The position numbers and the translations under genes are program-made. From positions 62,001-126,000 of the forward strand of contig NZ_JANU01000009.1 in assembly GCF_001044395.1 (NCBI RefSeq): a stretch of DNA of 64,000 nt, written 5' to 3'. This stretch comes from Caenimonas sp. SL110. GTDB taxonomy: Bacteria; Pseudomonadota; Gammaproteobacteria; Burkholderiales; Burkholderiaceae_C. Below are positions 7,326 through 15,768 of the stretch, piece by piece; within the stretch, counting starts at the first letter, position 1, and every line of letters starts with the position of its first letter. The notes below the pieces were generated by a model. That model worked only from the letters and a program-made list of their open reading frames with translations. It was not told where the DNA came from and ran no database searches.

Positions 7326-10300
7326 ATGAGCCACTTTCTCGATCGTCTCACCTACTTCCAGCAGCCACGCGAGCCCTTCTCGGGCGGCCACGGCCAGACC
7401 ACCGGTGAAGACCGGACCTGGGAAGACGCCTACCGCAATCGATGGGCGCACGACAAGATCGTGCGCAGCACGCACGGCGTGAACTGCACCGGTTCGTGTT
7501 CCTGGAAGATCTACGTCAAGGGCGGCATCGTCACCTGGGAAACCCAGCAGACCGACTACCCTCGCACACGCTGGGACCTGCCCAATCACGAACCACGCGG
7601 CTGCGCACGCGGCGCGAGCTACAGCTGGTACCTCTACAGCGCCAATCGCGTGAAGTACCCGATGGTGCGCGGACGCCTGCTCAAGTACTGGCGCGAAGCC
7701 CGGCTCACGCTCGGCCCGGTCGAGGCCTGGGCCAGCATCGTGGCCGACGACGCCAAGCGGCGCGACTACCAGTCGATCCGGGGTCTGGGCGGCTTTGTGC
7801 GCTCCAGCTGGGACGAGGTCAACGAGATCGTCGCAGCCGCCAACGTGCACACCATCAAGCGCCACGGCCCGGACCGTGTGATCGGCTTTTCTCCCATCCC
7901 TGCGATGTCGATGGTGAGCTACGCCGCAGGTTCACGCTACCTGAGCCTGATCGGCGGGGTGTGCATGAGCTTCTACGACTGGTACTGCGACCTGCCGCCG
8001 GCCAGCCCGCAGATCTGGGGCGAACAGACCGACGTGCCTGAATCGGCCGACTGGTACAACTCCAGCTACATCATCGCCTGGGGCTCCAACGTGCCGCAGA
8101 CGCGCACACCCGACGCGCACTTCTTCACCGAGGTCCGCTACAAGGGCACCAAGACCGTCGCCGTCACGCCCGACTATTCAGAAGTGGCCAAGCTCGCCGA
8201 CATCTGGATGAACCCGAAACAGGGCACCGATGCGGCTGTCGCGATGGCGATGGGCCACGTGATCCTGAAGAACTTCTACTTCCCCGATGCAGGCGGCGAG
8301 CGCAGCGCGTACTTTGACGACTATGTGCGCCGCTACACCGACATGCCCATGCTGGTGATGCTGAAGGAACACACCCTGCCGTCCGGCGAAGTCATCACGG
8401 TGCCGGACCGCTATGTGCGCGCCAGCGACTTCAACGGCAAGCTGGGGCAGGACAACAACCCCGAGTGGAAGACCGTTGCCTTCGACGAATCCGGCAAGGT
8501 CGTGCTGCCCAATGGCGCGATTGGCTTCCGCTGGGGTCCTGACGGCCGCGCCGACCAGGGCAAGTGGAACCTCGAATCGAAAGAGGCGCGCAATGCCAAT
8601 GAGGTGAAGCTCAAGCTGTCCGTCATGGAAGGCGAGCAAGCCGCTTACGAAACAGCGCAGGTCGGCTTCCCGTACTTCGGCGGCATCGTGAGCGAACACT
8701 TCCCGAACAACAAGCAGACCGATGTGCTCGTTCGCACCGTGCCGTGCCAGCGCATTTCGCTGGGCAAGGCCGGTGAAGAGCGCTCGGCACTCGTGGCCAC
8801 GGTGTTCGATCTGCAGGTCGCCAACTACGGCATCGCACGCGGCTTGAAGGGCGAGTTCGCTGCATCGAGCTTCGACGACGACACGCCGTACACACCCGCA
8901 TGGCAAGAGCGCATCACCGGCACGCCGCGCGCCCAACTCATCACCGTGGCACACCAGTTCGCCGAGAACGCGCACAAGACGCAGGGCCGCTCGATGGTCA
9001 TCATCGGCGCCGCGATGAACCACTGGTACCACAGCGACATGAACTATCGCGGCGTCATCAACATGCTGATGATGTGCGGCTGTATCGGAAAGAGCGGTGG
9101 CGGCTGGGCCCACTACGTCGGCCAGGAAAAACTGCGGCCGCAGACCGGCTGGACCGCGCTGGCCTTTGCGCTCGACTGGATTCGCCCACCGCGCCAGATG
9201 AACAGCACCAGCTTCTTCTATGCCCACACCGACCAGTGGCGCTACGAGAAGCTCGGCATGGACGAAGTGGTCTCGCCGCTGGCCGACAAGAAGCTCTATG
9301 GCGGCAGCATGATCGACTACAACGTGCGCGCCGAGCGCATGGGCTGGTTGCCCAGCGCGCCGCAGTTGCAGACCAATCCGCTGCAGGTCGTTCGCGATGC
9401 GACGGCTGCGGGCGTGGACCCGAAAGACTACGCCGTGAGCGGCCTGAAGGACGGCTCGCTCAAGATGAGCTGCACCGACCCCGATCACCCGGACAACTGG
9501 CCGCGCAACATGTTCGTGTGGCGCTCCAACATCCTGGGTTCTTCCGGCAAGGGCCACGAGTACTTCCTCAAGCACCTGCTGGGCACCAGCAACGGCGTGC
9601 AGGGCAAGGACCTGGGTGCTGAAGAAGCTCGCCCCACCGAAGTGACATGGCACGACAAGGCGCCCGAAGGCAAGCTCGACCTGCTGGTCACGCTCGACTT
9701 CCGCATGAGCACCACCTGCCTCTACTCGGACATCGTGTTGCCCACTGCCACCTGGTATGAGAAGAACGACCTCAACACCAGCGACATGCACCCCTTCATC
9801 CACCCGCTGTCGACAGCGGTGGACCCGGCCTGGCAATCGCGCAGCGACTGGGACATCTACAAGGGCTTCGCCGAGAAATTCAGCGAAGTGTGCGTGGGAC
9901 ACCTGGGCGTCGAAAAAGAACTCGTGCTCACCCCGCTGATGCACGACAGCCCTGCCGAACTCGCGCAGCCATTCGACGTGAAAGAGTGGGCGCGCGGCGA
10001 ATGCGAGCTGGTGCCCGGCAAGACCGCGCCCAACATGCAGGTGGTCGAGCGCAACTACCCCGACGTGTTCCGCCGCTTCACCGCACTCGGGCCGCTCATG
10101 GCCAAGGCGGGCAACGGCGGCAAGGGCATCGGCTGGAACACGCAGGATGAAGTGCGGCAGCTCGGCGAACTCAACGGCCTGGTCAAGAAAGACGGACCCA
10201 CCAAGGGCATGCCGAAGATCGAGACCGACATCGACGCCTGCGAAGTCATTCTGCAGCTCGCGCCGGAAACCAACGGCCACGTTGCCGTGAAGGCATGGGA

Positions 10301-11144
10301 AGCGCTGAGCAAGCAGACCGGCCGCGAGCACGCTCACCTGGCCCTGCACCGCGAAGACGAGAAGATCCGCTTTCGCGATGTGCAGGCGCAACCGCGCAAG
10401 ATCATCAGCTCGCCCACCTGGAGCGGCATCGAGAGCGAGACGGTTTCGTACAACGCCGGCTACACCAACGTGCATGAACTGATCCCATGGCGCACCCTCA
10501 CCGGGCGCCAGCAGTTCTACATGGATCACCCGTGGATGATTGCTTTCGGTGAAGGCTTCACCTCCTACCGGCCGCCGGTGGACCTGAAGACAACCTCGGC
10601 CATGCAGGGCGTCAAGCCCAACGGCAATCCCGAGATTGCGCTGAACTTCATCACGCCGCACCAGAAGTGGGGCATTCACTCGACGTACACCGACAACCTG
10701 ATGATGCTCACGCTCAGTCGCGGCGGCCCGTGCGTGTGGATCAGCGAAGACGACGCCAAGCTCGTCGGTATCGTGGACAACGACTGGATCGAACTGTTCA
10801 ACGTCAACGGCGCGATTGCAGCGCGGGCGGTGGTCAGCCAGCGCGTTCCGGCAGGCATGGTGATGATGTATCACGCACAGGAAAAGATCATCAACACACC
10901 CGGCTCGGAAATCACCGGCGTACGCGGCGGCATCCACAACTCGGTGACGCGCATCGTGCTGAAACCGACACACATGATCGGCGGCTATGCGCAGTTCAGC
11001 TACGGCTTCAACTACTACGGAACCATTGGCACCAACCGCGACGAGTTCGTGCTGGTGCGCAAGATGAACCGCATCGACTGGCTGGATACGCCGGTGGCCG
11101 AACAGCTCATCAAGCCGACGCTCGAGCAAGGGGAAACAGCATGA
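7326..11144 (+). CDS. narG: Respiratory nitrate reductase alpha subunit NarG
   Basis: Catalytic molybdenum bis-MGD subunit reducing nitrate to nitrite on the cytoplasmic face. 1272 aa. The N-terminal FS0 [4Fe-4S] site is complete: H50, C54, C58 in HGVNCTGSCSW and C93 in EPRGCARG. The Mo-ligand aspartate is D222 in YDWYCDLPPASP. Further NarG blocks include SADWYNSSYIIAWGSNVPQ and MMCGCIGKSGGGWAHYVGQ. The start ATG follows GGAAGAAG. Its stop overlaps the narH start (ATGA at 11141), so NarG and NarH are translationally coupled, fitting their 1:1 complex. A long open frame on the opposite strand is only a codon-usage shadow. Confidence 0.98.
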   Translation: MSHFLDRLTYFQQPREPFSGGHGQTTGEDRTWEDAYRNRWAHDKIVRSTHGVNCTGSCSWKIYVKGGIVTWETQQTDYPRTRWDLPNHEPRGCARGASYSWYLYSANRVKYPMVRGRLLKYWREARLTLGPVEAWASIVADDAKRRDYQSIRGLGGFVRSSWDEVNEIVAAANVHTIKRHGPDRVIGFSPIPAMSMVSYAAGSRYLSLIGGVCMSFYDWYCDLPPASPQIWGEQTDVPESADWYNSSYIIAWGSNVPQTRTPDAHFFTEVRYKGTKTVAVTPDYSEVAKLADIWMNPKQGTDAAVAMAMGHVILKNFYFPDAGGERSAYFDDYVRRYTDMPMLVMLKEHTLPSGEVITVPDRYVRASDFNGKLGQDNNPEWKTVAFDESGKVVLPNGAIGFRWGPDGRADQGKWNLESKEARNANEVKLKLSVMEGEQAAYETAQVGFPYFGGIVSEHFPNNKQTDVLVRTVPCQRISLGKAGEERSALVATVFDLQVANYGIARGLKGEFAASSFDDDTPYTPAWQERITGTPRAQLITVAHQFAENAHKTQGRSMVIIGAAMNHWYHSDMNYRGVINMLMMCGCIGKSGGGWAHYVGQEKLRPQTGWTALAFALDWIRPPRQMNSTSFFYAHTDQWRYEKLGMDEVVSPLADKKLYGGSMIDYNVRAERMGWLPSAPQLQTNPLQVVRDATAAGVDPKDYAVSGLKDGSLKMSCTDPDHPDNWPRNMFVWRSNILGSSGKGHEYFLKHLLGTSNGVQGKDLGAEEARPTEVTWHDKAPEGKLDLLVTLDFRMSTTCLYSDIVLPTATWYEKNDLNTSDMHPFIHPLSTAVDPAWQSRSDWDIYKGFAEKFSEVCVGHLGVEKELVLTPLMHDSPAELAQPFDVKEWARGECELVPGKTAPNMQVVERNYPDVFRRFTALGPLMAKAGNGGKGIGWNTQDEVRQLGELNGLVKKDGPTKGMPKIETDIDACEVILQLAPETNGHVAVKAWEALSKQTGREHAHLALHREDEKIRFRDVQAQPRKIISSPTWSGIESETVSYNAGYTNVHELIPWRTLTGRQQFYMDHPWMIAFGEGFTSYRPPVDLKTTSAMQGVKPNGNPEIALNFITPHQKWGIHSTYTDNLMMLTLSRGGPCVWISEDDAKLVGIVDNDWIELFNVNGAIAARAVVSQRVPAGMVMMYHAQEKIINTPGSEITGVRGGIHNSVTRIVLKPTHMIGGYAQFSYGFNYYGTIGTNRDEFVLVRKMNRIDWLDTPVAEQLIKPTLEQGETA

Positions 11145-12664
11145 AGATCCGCGCTCAAATCGGCATGGTCCTGAACCTGGACAAGTGCATCGGCTGCCAC
11201 ACCTGTTCCGTGACCTGCAAGAACGTCTGGACCAGCCGTCCCGGCATGGAGTACGCGTGGTTCAACAACGTGGAGACCAAGCCTGGTATCGGCTACCCCA
11301 AGGAGTGGGAGAACCAGGACAAGTGGAATGGCGGCTGGGTGCGCCGCGCAGACGGCTCCATACAGCCGCGCCAGGGCGCGAAGTGGAAGCTGCTGATGCG
11401 CATCTTCGCCAACCCCAACCTGCCCGAGATCGACGACTACTACGAGCCCTTCACCTTCGACTACGCGCACCTGCAATCCGCGCCGGAGATGAAGGCGTCG
11501 CCCACCGCACGTCCGCGCAGCCTGATCACCGGCAAGCAGATGGACAAGATCGTCTGGGGTCCCAACTGGGAAGAAATCCTGGGCGGCGAATTCGCAGGCC
11601 GCAGCAAGGACCGCAATTTCGACGACATCCAGAAGGAGATGTACGGGCAGTTCGAAAACACCTTCATGATGTACCTGCCACGGCTGTGCGAGCACTGCCT
11701 CAATCCCGCATGCGTTGCATCGTGCCCGTCGGGTTCGATCTACAAGCGCGAAGAAGACGGCATCGTGCTGATCGACCAGGACAAGTGCCGCGGCTGGCGC
11801 ATGTGCGTCTCGGGTTGCCCCTACAAGAAGATCTACTACAACTGGAAAAGCGGCAAGGCCGAGAAATGCATCTTCTGCTATCCGCGCATCGAAGCCGGCC
11901 AGCCGACCGTGTGCTCGGAAACCTGCGTGGGCCGCATCCGCTACCTCGGCGTTCTGCTGTACGACGCAGACCGCATCCAGGAAGCCGCCAGCGTCGAGCG
12001 CGACCGCGATCTGTACCCCGCGCAGCTCAGCCTCTTTCTCGACCCGCATGACCCCAAGGTCATCGAGCAGGCGCGCATCGACGGCATCCCCGACAAGTGG
12101 ATGGAAGCGGCTCGCAACAGCCCGGTCTACAAGATGGCCGTGCAATGGAAGGTGGCCCTGCCACTGCACCCCGAGTACCGCACCTTGCCGATGGTCTGGT
12201 ATGTGCCGCCGCTCTCGCCCATCAGTGCCGCTGCGAACGCAGGACACCTGGGTGCGAACGGCGAAATCCCCGACGTGAACCAGTTGCGCATCCCGGTGAA
12301 GTACCTGGCCAACCTGCTCACCGCCGGTGACACCTTGCCGGTCATCCGTGCGCTCGAACGCATGCTGGCCATGCGTGCCTACCAGCGCGAAAAGCATGTG
12401 GACCAGCGCATCAACATGGCGGTGCTGGAGCAGGTCGGCATCACGCAGGACGAGGTCGAGGAGATGTACCACGTCATGGCCATCGCCAACTACGAAGACC
12501 GCTTCGTGATCCCGACCACCCATCGTGAATACGCGGAGAACACCTTCAACGTGCGCGGCGGTTGCGGCTTCACATTCGGCAACGGCTGCTCGGACGGAAC
12601 AACCACCGCAAGCCTCTTCGGCGCGGAAAAGAAACGCACCATCCCTATCAAGGCGGAGATCTGA
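11141..12664 (+). CDS. narH: Respiratory nitrate reductase beta subunit NarH
   Basis: Electron-transfer subunit of 507 aa carrying four Fe-S clusters. Visible ligand groups: C16/C19/C22/C26 in DKCIGCHTCSVTCKNVW, LCEHCLNPACVASCPSG, CRGWRMCVSGCPYKK (where W replaces one Cys, the hallmark of the [3Fe-4S] cluster), and CIFCYPRIEAGQPTVCSETC. It passes electrons from NarI hemes to NarG. The start is the ATG in the ATGA overlap with narG; a longer upstream open frame exists but reads through narG in another frame and is not NarH. narJ begins one base after the stop. Confidence 0.98.
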   Translation: MKIRAQIGMVLNLDKCIGCHTCSVTCKNVWTSRPGMEYAWFNNVETKPGIGYPKEWENQDKWNGGWVRRADGSIQPRQGAKWKLLMRIFANPNLPEIDDYYEPFTFDYAHLQSAPEMKASPTARPRSLITGKQMDKIVWGPNWEEILGGEFAGRSKDRNFDDIQKEMYGQFENTFMMYLPRLCEHCLNPACVASCPSGSIYKREEDGIVLIDQDKCRGWRMCVSGCPYKKIYYNWKSGKAEKCIFCYPRIEAGQPTVCSETCVGRIRYLGVLLYDADRIQEAASVERDRDLYPAQLSLFLDPHDPKVIEQARIDGIPDKWMEAARNSPVYKMAVQWKVALPLHPEYRTLPMVWYVPPLSPISAAANAGHLGANGEIPDVNQLRIPVKYLANLLTAGDTLPVIRALERMLAMRAYQREKHVDQRINMAVLEQVGITQDEVEEMYHVMAIANYEDRFVIPTTHREYAENTFNVRGGCGFTFGNGCSDGTTTASLFGAEKKRTIPIKAEI

Positions 12665-12665
12665 C

Positions 12666-13388
12666 ATGGCGGCCATCACCACCCCAGGCACTGCCTCAAA
12701 AGCGGTCCAGCGCGCACCCGGCGCAGTCACGCTGCGCGTCATCGCAGCCTTGCTCGGCTACCCCGACACATGGCAGCGCGACAACCTCACCGAGATGCGC
12801 AGCCTGCTGCGTCACGACGATGTGTTGAAGTCGTCCCGGCTGGCAGAGATCGAGGCATTGATCACGACCTTGCAGTCAGGCGACCCGCTGGTGATCGAGG
12901 CGGCTTACGTCGAGATGTTCGACCGGGGCCGCGCGACATCGCTGCACCTGTTCGAGCATGTGCACGGCGACTCGCGCGAACGCGGCCCGGCCATGATCGA
13001 CCTGGGCCAGACCTACCAGAGCGCGGGCCTCGTGCTCAACGAAAACGAATTGCCCGACTACCTGCCGGCGCTGCTCGAATTCGTATCGACACAACCGGCG
13101 CGCGAAGCCAGGGCCTTCCTGTCGGAGATTGCGCACATCCTCAAGGCGATCTTCGGCGCGCTGCGTGAACGCGAAAGCGCGTACGCCAGCTTGCTGGGCG
13201 CGCTGCTTGAAATGGCGGGCCAGAAAGCCGAGGCCGTTGCAAGCGCCCCCGAGCAACCGCTGGACGAGAGCTGGGCCGAACCGGTCGTCTTTGACGGCTG
13301 CTCGACCGAGGGGCAAGCCAAACCCGGCCAGCCACAACCCATCCACATCGTTCGCAAGAACACCAACGCGCAAGGAGCGATGCGATGA
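12666..13388 (+). CDS. narJ: Nitrate reductase molybdenum cofactor assembly chaperone NarJ
   Basis: Cytoplasmic TorD/NarJ-family chaperone of 240 aa that holds NarG during Mo-cofactor insertion and is absent from the final enzyme. The family core is seen as LRVIAALLGYPD near residue 25, then EMFDRGRATSLHLFEHVHGDSRERGPAMIDL and the LPDYLPALLEF segment (shown here in pieces around residues 75-145). The ATG at 12666 lies directly after the narH stop; the narI ATG overlaps its stop by four bases. The C-terminal 60 residues are low-complexity and variable, as usual for NarJ. Confidence 0.95.
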   Translation: MAAITTPGTASKAVQRAPGAVTLRVIAALLGYPDTWQRDNLTEMRSLLRHDDVLKSSRLAEIEALITTLQSGDPLVIEAAYVEMFDRGRATSLHLFEHVHGDSRERGPAMIDLGQTYQSAGLVLNENELPDYLPALLEFVSTQPAREARAFLSEIAHILKAIFGALRERESAYASLLGALLEMAGQKAEAVASAPEQPLDESWAEPVVFDGCSTEGQAKPGQPQPIHIVRKNTNAQGAMR

Positions 13389-14158
13389 AATCCGTGCACG
13401 ACTTCCTGTTCCAGGTCTATCCCTACGTTTGCTTCACGGTCTTCATCGTGGGCAGCCTGATGCGGTTCGACCAGAACCAGTACAGCTGGAAAAGCGACTC
13501 GTCGCAGTTGCTGCGCGCAGGCCTGCTGAAATGGGGCAGCAACCTGTTCCATTTCGGTGTGCTGTTTCTCTTTTTCGGCCACATGGTGGGCCTGTTCACG
13601 CCGCATGCGGTGTACGGCATCTTCATGACCGCTGCGACCAAGCAGATGCTCGCCGTGACTGCTGGCGGCATCGCCGGTGCGGTGTGCTTCGTGGGTCTCA
13701 CCATGCTGATCTGGCGACGGCTGTTCGATCCGCGCATCCGGCACACCAGCCGCGTGAGCGACATCATGGTGCTGGCCGTGTTGTGGGTGCAACTGGTGGT
13801 CGGCCTGATCACCCTGCCCTACTCGATCCAGCACACCGACGGCAGCGTGATGCTGATCCTGGCGGACTGGGCGCAACGCATCGTCACGCTCAGGCCGGTG
13901 GACGCCAGCGCGCTCGCTGCACTGCCGTGGCCTTACCTGTTCCATGTGGTGTTCGGCATGACGATCTTCCTGCTGTTCCCGTTCACGCGGCTGGTTCACA
14001 TCTGGAGCGGCTTCGCGGCTATCACCTTCCTGTTTCGCCCCTACCAGGTGGTGCGCAGCCGCCGCCTGAACGTGCCTGCAGGCCGCAACCTGCCCGGCCA
14101 GCCCAGCGCGGTTCCCCCACGCGGCGCAGCTGCAGTGGCCCAACCTGGCGATCGCTAA
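13385..14158 (+). CDS. narI: Respiratory nitrate reductase gamma subunit NarI
   Basis: Membrane cytochrome b subunit, 257 aa, with five hydrophobic helices; it oxidises quinol at the periplasmic side and passes electrons to NarH. Heme-ligand histidines are visible in FHFGVLFLFFGHMVGLF (helix 2) and FHVVFGMTIFLLFPFTRLVH (helix 5), the two positions used in E. coli NarI. The last 30 residues are a hydrophilic tail. The start overlaps narJ (ATGA) and AAGGAG at its 3' end serves the next gene, so the transcript continues. Confidence 0.97.
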   Translation: MKSVHDFLFQVYPYVCFTVFIVGSLMRFDQNQYSWKSDSSQLLRAGLLKWGSNLFHFGVLFLFFGHMVGLFTPHAVYGIFMTAATKQMLAVTAGGIAGAVCFVGLTMLIWRRLFDPRIRHTSRVSDIMVLAVLWVQLVVGLITLPYSIQHTDGSVMLILADWAQRIVTLRPVDASALAALPWPYLFHVVFGMTIFLLFPFTRLVHIWSGFAAITFLFRPYQVVRSRRLNVPAGRNLPGQPSAVPPRGAAAVAQPGDR

Positions 14159-14167
14159 GGAGACACC

Positions 14168-14974
14168 ATGAGCGCAATCCTTCCCATCACTGCACCGGCC
14201 GTGGCCGTCGCCAAGGTCGCATCCGTCAACGGGCAGCCGTTGAACACCGCCGATGAAACCCTGACCGACGAGCAGCTTCGCCAACGCGCCTGCACCGAAC
14301 TTCTACGGCAGGCAGCGATGCGAGCCGGACTGCTGGATGCTTCGGACCCGGTGCCTGTCAACGGCATCACCAGCGACGCGGCCTCGCAGGCGATTGAAGC
14401 GTGGCTGGAGCGTGAGCTGCAGATTCCGGAGCCATCCGACGAAGCATGCCGACGCCACTTCGATGCGCACCCCGAACGCTACCGCACGGGCGAACAGGCC
14501 CTCGTTCGCCATGTGCTGTTTGCCGTGACACCGGGGGTCGATGTGGTCGCGCTGCGCAATCGGGCCGAGGCTTGCCTGCTCGACGTGCGCTGCCATGACG
14601 GCACGGCTTCCGACGACTTCGGCCGCGCCGCGCGTGAGCTGTCGAACTGCCCCAGTGGCGAACACGGCGGCGAGCTCGGCTGGTTGAGTGCTGCCGATTG
14701 CGCACCCGAATTCGCGCGTGAAGTGCTGGGGCACGTAGAGATCGGTGTGCTGCCGCGCCTGGTACACAGCCGGTTCGGCCTGCATGTCGTGGAAGTGCTG
14801 CAGCGCGAGCCAGGTTCTGCGCAGGCTTTTGAAGATGTGCTGGGCTCCGTGCGCATGGCGCTGCGCCAGCAAAGCTGGGTGACTGCCATGCGCCAGTGCC
14901 TGCAAGTTCTGGCGGGCGAAGCGCAAATCGAAGGTGTGGAGCTGGACTCCGCCGACTCGCCGCTGGTGCAATGA
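14168..14974 (+). CDS. PpiC-type peptidyl-prolyl cis-trans isomerase of the nar operon
   Basis: 268 aa with no clear signal peptide or membrane helix, so probably cytoplasmic like NifM. Residues 105-220 form a parvulin domain: QALVRHVLFAV, ELSNCPSGEHGGELGW and FGLHVVEVL. A PpiC gene directly after narI also occurs in Pseudomonas nar operons, so a role in maturation of nitrate reductase is a reasonable inference; the function is not proven. It follows narI by 9 bp with AAGGAG overlapping the narI stop, and its stop overlaps the start of the carbonic anhydrase (ATGA). Confidence 0.88.
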   Translation: MSAILPITAPAVAVAKVASVNGQPLNTADETLTDEQLRQRACTELLRQAAMRAGLLDASDPVPVNGITSDAASQAIEAWLERELQIPEPSDEACRRHFDAHPERYRTGEQALVRHVLFAVTPGVDVVALRNRAEACLLDVRCHDGTASDDFGRAARELSNCPSGEHGGELGWLSAADCAPEFAREVLGHVEIGVLPRLVHSRFGLHVVEVLQREPGSAQAFEDVLGSVRMALRQQSWVTAMRQCLQVLAGEAQIEGVELDSADSPLVQ

Positions 14975-15684
14975 ACTCCCCCGAATCGGACGAACTGCTG
15001 CAGCGACTGCGGCAGTTTCGCTCCGACTATTTCCCGCGTCACCAGCAGCGCTTCCAGGACCTGGTTGCGCAGGGGCAGCACCCCACAACGTTGTTCATCG
15101 GTTGCTCCGATTCGCGGCTGGTTCCGTACCTGCTGACCGGCGCAGGACCGGGCGAACTGTTCATCGTGCGCAACGTCGGTGCGTTTGTTCCGCCCTACGA
15201 CGGCTCGCATGGGCTGCACGGCACCATGGCGGCGATCGAGTTCGCGGTGCTGTCGCTGCATGTCAAGACCATCATCGTGTGCGGGCACAGCCATTGCGGT
15301 GCGATACGCGCGGCGTACGACGGCGTTCCCGACGAAGCGATTGCGCTGAAGGAGTGGCTCAAGCTCGCGAGCGAGGCGCTGCTGCCAGTCTCGGGACCCG
15401 AAGCCTTGCGTCGCACGGAGCAACGCGCCGTCGTGCTGCAGCTGGAGCGCCTGATGGGCTACCCGATGGTGCGCCGCCAGGTCGAGTGCGGCCAGCTCAC
15501 CCTGCATGGATGGCACTACGTCATCGAAGACGGCGAGGTGCATGTCTTCGATGTGACAAAGGGTGACTTCGTTTCGGCGTCCAACTCAACACACAGCGGA
15601 ACCGGACCCTACCAGCCGTATGTGGAACATGACGGCCAGGTGATCGACGCGGAGCCCGCGCCAAGCGATCAATCTGTCAGCTGA
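14971..15684 (+). CDS. Beta-class carbonic anhydrase
   Basis: 237-aa zinc enzyme interconverting CO2 and bicarbonate. Zn ligands and active-site dyad are seen in IGCSDSRLVP (Cys, Asp, Arg) and CGHSHCGAIRA (His, Cys), with the RNVGAFVPPY segment between. The start is the ATG of the 4-bp overlap with the PpiC gene, giving MNSPESDELLQRLRQFRSDYF; a longer open frame upstream only reads through the isomerase. It is the last gene of the nar transcript. Carbonic anhydrase is not part of the standard nar operon; a link to pH or bicarbonate supply during denitrification would be speculation. Confidence 0.93.
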   Translation: MNSPESDELLQRLRQFRSDYFPRHQQRFQDLVAQGQHPTTLFIGCSDSRLVPYLLTGAGPGELFIVRNVGAFVPPYDGSHGLHGTMAAIEFAVLSLHVKTIIVCGHSHCGAIRAAYDGVPDEAIALKEWLKLASEALLPVSGPEALRRTEQRAVVLQLERLMGYPMVRRQVECGQLTLHGWHYVIEDGEVHVFDVTKGDFVSASNSTHSGTGPYQPYVEHDGQVIDAEPAPSDQSVS

Positions 15685-15698
15685 TTTCCGGGCAAGTG

Positions 15699-15712
15699 TT
15701 GATCGGCGTCAA
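15699..15712 (+). promoter_or_regulatory. FNR-type box upstream of the nitronate-monooxygenase/nrdJ operon
   Basis: TTGATCGGCGTCAA matches the FNR consensus at 9 of 10 positions. It is centred 63 bp upstream of the ATG at 15769. The class II -10 position holds CACAGT (15734-15739), which is weak, so the box is convincing but the core promoter is not. Confidence 0.65.
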
Positions 15713-15768
15713 CTTTTCTTGCCACGAGACGCGCACAGTGACAGCCTTGCAAAACTCCCAAGAAAAAG

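Noticed and set aside
8178-11129. A 983-codon open frame antisense to narG, and a 786-codon one antisense to narK1-narK2 (5505-7865)
   Set aside because: Both lie opposite unquestionable genes and have the His/Arg/Val/Asp-rich composition produced by reading GC-rich codons backwards. No domain or Shine-Dalgarno supports them.
10667-11140. N-terminal extension of NarH by 158 codons
   Set aside because: It reads narG in the wrong frame with an Arg/Ser-rich sequence. NarH begins with MKIRAQIGMVLNLDKC at the ATGA overlap.
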